DNA of 64,000 nucleotides from positions 1 to 64,000 of the forward strand of contig CABHOY010000049.1 of assembly GCA_902168105.1 (NCBI GenBank), read 5' to 3'. Origin of the DNA: an uncultured Flavihumibacter sp. Its GTDB lineage: Bacteria > Bacteroidota > Bacteroidia > Chitinophagales > Chitinophagaceae. Below, one piece after another: positions 63,278 through 64,000 of the stretch. Every line of letters begins with the position of its first letter. Within the stretch, counting starts at the first letter, position 1. A model generated the notes under the pieces. That model was not told the origin of the DNA. It saw nothing but the letters and a program-made list of their open reading frames with translations, and did not search any database. Made by a program: the position numbers and the translations under genes.

Positions 63278-63987
63278 TGGCAACGAAAAAAGAAACGGCG
63301 AATGTAGAGAAGATCGTCATCCGGCCCTTCCTCAATCCCAAACAGGATAAATCAGCCGGCGCCGATTTTACCATCCCCATTAACCCGGAAAGTTATGCTC
63401 AGTCCTACAAGGTGGAGGCCAAGGATAAATCGACCGGCGGTAACCAGGGGAGCGCTCCGGAATACAAGTTCACCGCGCCTGAACAGCTCAAACTGGATTT
63501 CACGCTGGACAATACCGGTACCATTGAAGGAAATATCCTGAATGGCACCGAAGTAAAGGACCAGGTGGACCAACTGCTGAATGTCGTGTACAAGATGCAG
63601 GGCGAGGCCCATAAGCCAGCCATCCTGAAGATCCAGTGGGGTTTGTTCACCTTTGACTGCATCCTTGCTACCCTGGACATCAATTATGTGCTTTTTAAGC
63701 CCGATGGAGCGCCTTTAAGGGCAAAGGTGAGTGCTTCGTTCACTCAATACGTTGAGCCCAAAAAACGGGTCGCAAAAGAGGATAAGCACTCACCTGACCT
63801 TTTCCGTAGTGTGAGGGTGGCCGACGGCGATACATTGCCGCAGCTCTGCTACAAAAGCTACGGAGATCCCGCCCTGTATATGCAGGTTGCTTATTACAAT
63901 GAACTGGTCAGCGTACGTAAACTGCGCACGGACGATCAACTGGCTTTCCCGCCGGTGAAAAATACTGAGAATCAAAAAACTTCCTGA
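63277..63987 (+). CDS. CIS-tube/LysM baseplate adaptor (Afp7-like)
   Basis: 236 aa. The N-terminal ~170 residues (DFTIPINPESYAQSYKVEAK, APEYKFTAPEQLKLDFTLDN, LKIQWGLFTFDCILATLDIN, ASFTQYVEPKKR) match the CIS tube protein family. The C-terminus from about residue 185 (VRVADGDTLPQLCYKSYGDP, MQVAYYNEL, LRTDDQLAFP) is a LysM-type module. In eCIS particles this protein joins tube, spike and baseplate. The next gene begins 2 bp after its stop. Confidence 0.92.
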   Translation: MATKKETANVEKIVIRPFLNPKQDKSAGADFTIPINPESYAQSYKVEAKDKSTGGNQGSAPEYKFTAPEQLKLDFTLDNTGTIEGNILNGTEVKDQVDQLLNVVYKMQGEAHKPAILKIQWGLFTFDCILATLDINYVLFKPDGAPLRAKVSASFTQYVEPKKRVAKEDKHSPDLFRSVRVADGDTLPQLCYKSYGDPALYMQVAYYNELVSVRKLRTDDQLAFPPVKNTENQKTS

Positions 63988-63989
63988 AC

Positions 63990-64000
63990 ATGGCGAATGA
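63990..64000 (+). CDS. Start of next eCIS gene (partial)
   Basis: ATGGCGAATGA begins 2 bp after the adaptor stop and runs off the window (MAN...). By gene order in other eCIS loci the VgrG-like spike (Afp8 type) is expected here. Identity cannot be read from three codons. Confidence 0.4.

Overview
The window comes from a Bacteroidota genome, most likely a chitinophagaceous soil or plant-associated bacterium (Chitinophaga-like). The evidence is an ECF sigma/FecR/SusC/SusD locus, a type IX secretion (T9SS) type B sorted surface protein with PorP/SprF and OmpA partners, -7 boxes of the TAnnTTTG type, GH20 and DUF417 genes, and an extracellular contractile injection system (eCIS). Species assignment is inference. 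No rRNA, tRNA or CRISPR array was seen.

Layout. 1-229 is the 3' end of a group II intron: the last codons of its reverse transcriptase/maturase, then domain V/VI. 314-1670 is a divergent NmrA-type oxidoreductase/HxlR regulator pair sharing a perfect 14-bp inverted-repeat operator. 1896-11631 is a nutrient-uptake operon: ECF sigma, FecR anti-sigma, SusC with an STN signalling domain, SusD, a DUF5689 lipoprotein and an exported calcineurin-like phosphoesterase. 11906-19357 is a 1525-aa T9SS surface protein followed by PorP/SprF and a TPR/PD40/OmpA protein. 19412-19482 is a perfect 33-bp inverted repeat. 19546-26864 holds AraC plus DUF417, an exported M48 metallopeptidase with an unknown partner, a trypsin-like protease with a degenerate second protease domain, a UBP-type zinc finger protein and a TfoX-like protein.

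26996-37350 looks like a defence island with two modules. The first (+) encodes an 894-aa SLOG / two-TM channel-like / TrkA-N / RyR protein and, 10 bp downstream, a TIR protein whose C-terminal half carries STING landmarks. No CD-NTase gene is present in the window. The second (-) is a CHAT caspase-like protease overlapping by 4 bp a 1431-aa protein with two STAND NTPase modules, a coiled coil, one TM helix and a beta-rich C-terminus. A fragment of an HxlR gene lies between the modules. A GH20 hexosaminidase (38065-39891) follows.

40188-64000 is dominated by co-directional genes. First come five very large, tightly packed genes: a PhoD-like phosphatase, then proteins of 1140, 1039, 1827 and 576 aa of unknown function. 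After a ~490-bp gap with a nested palindrome, an eCIS operon starts: DUF4255 tail-terminator type protein, an unknown protein, sheath, two unknown helical proteins, two gp19-like tube proteins, a small DUF5908-like protein, a LysM/CIS-tube baseplate adaptor, and the first codons of another gene where the window ends. The rest of the baseplate, the AAA+ ATPase, tape measure and fibres would lie beyond the right edge.

The strongest candidates for something undescribed are the cyclase-less TIR-STING plus SLOG/channel pair, the CHAT/double-STAND pair, and the giant-protein cassette next to the eCIS.
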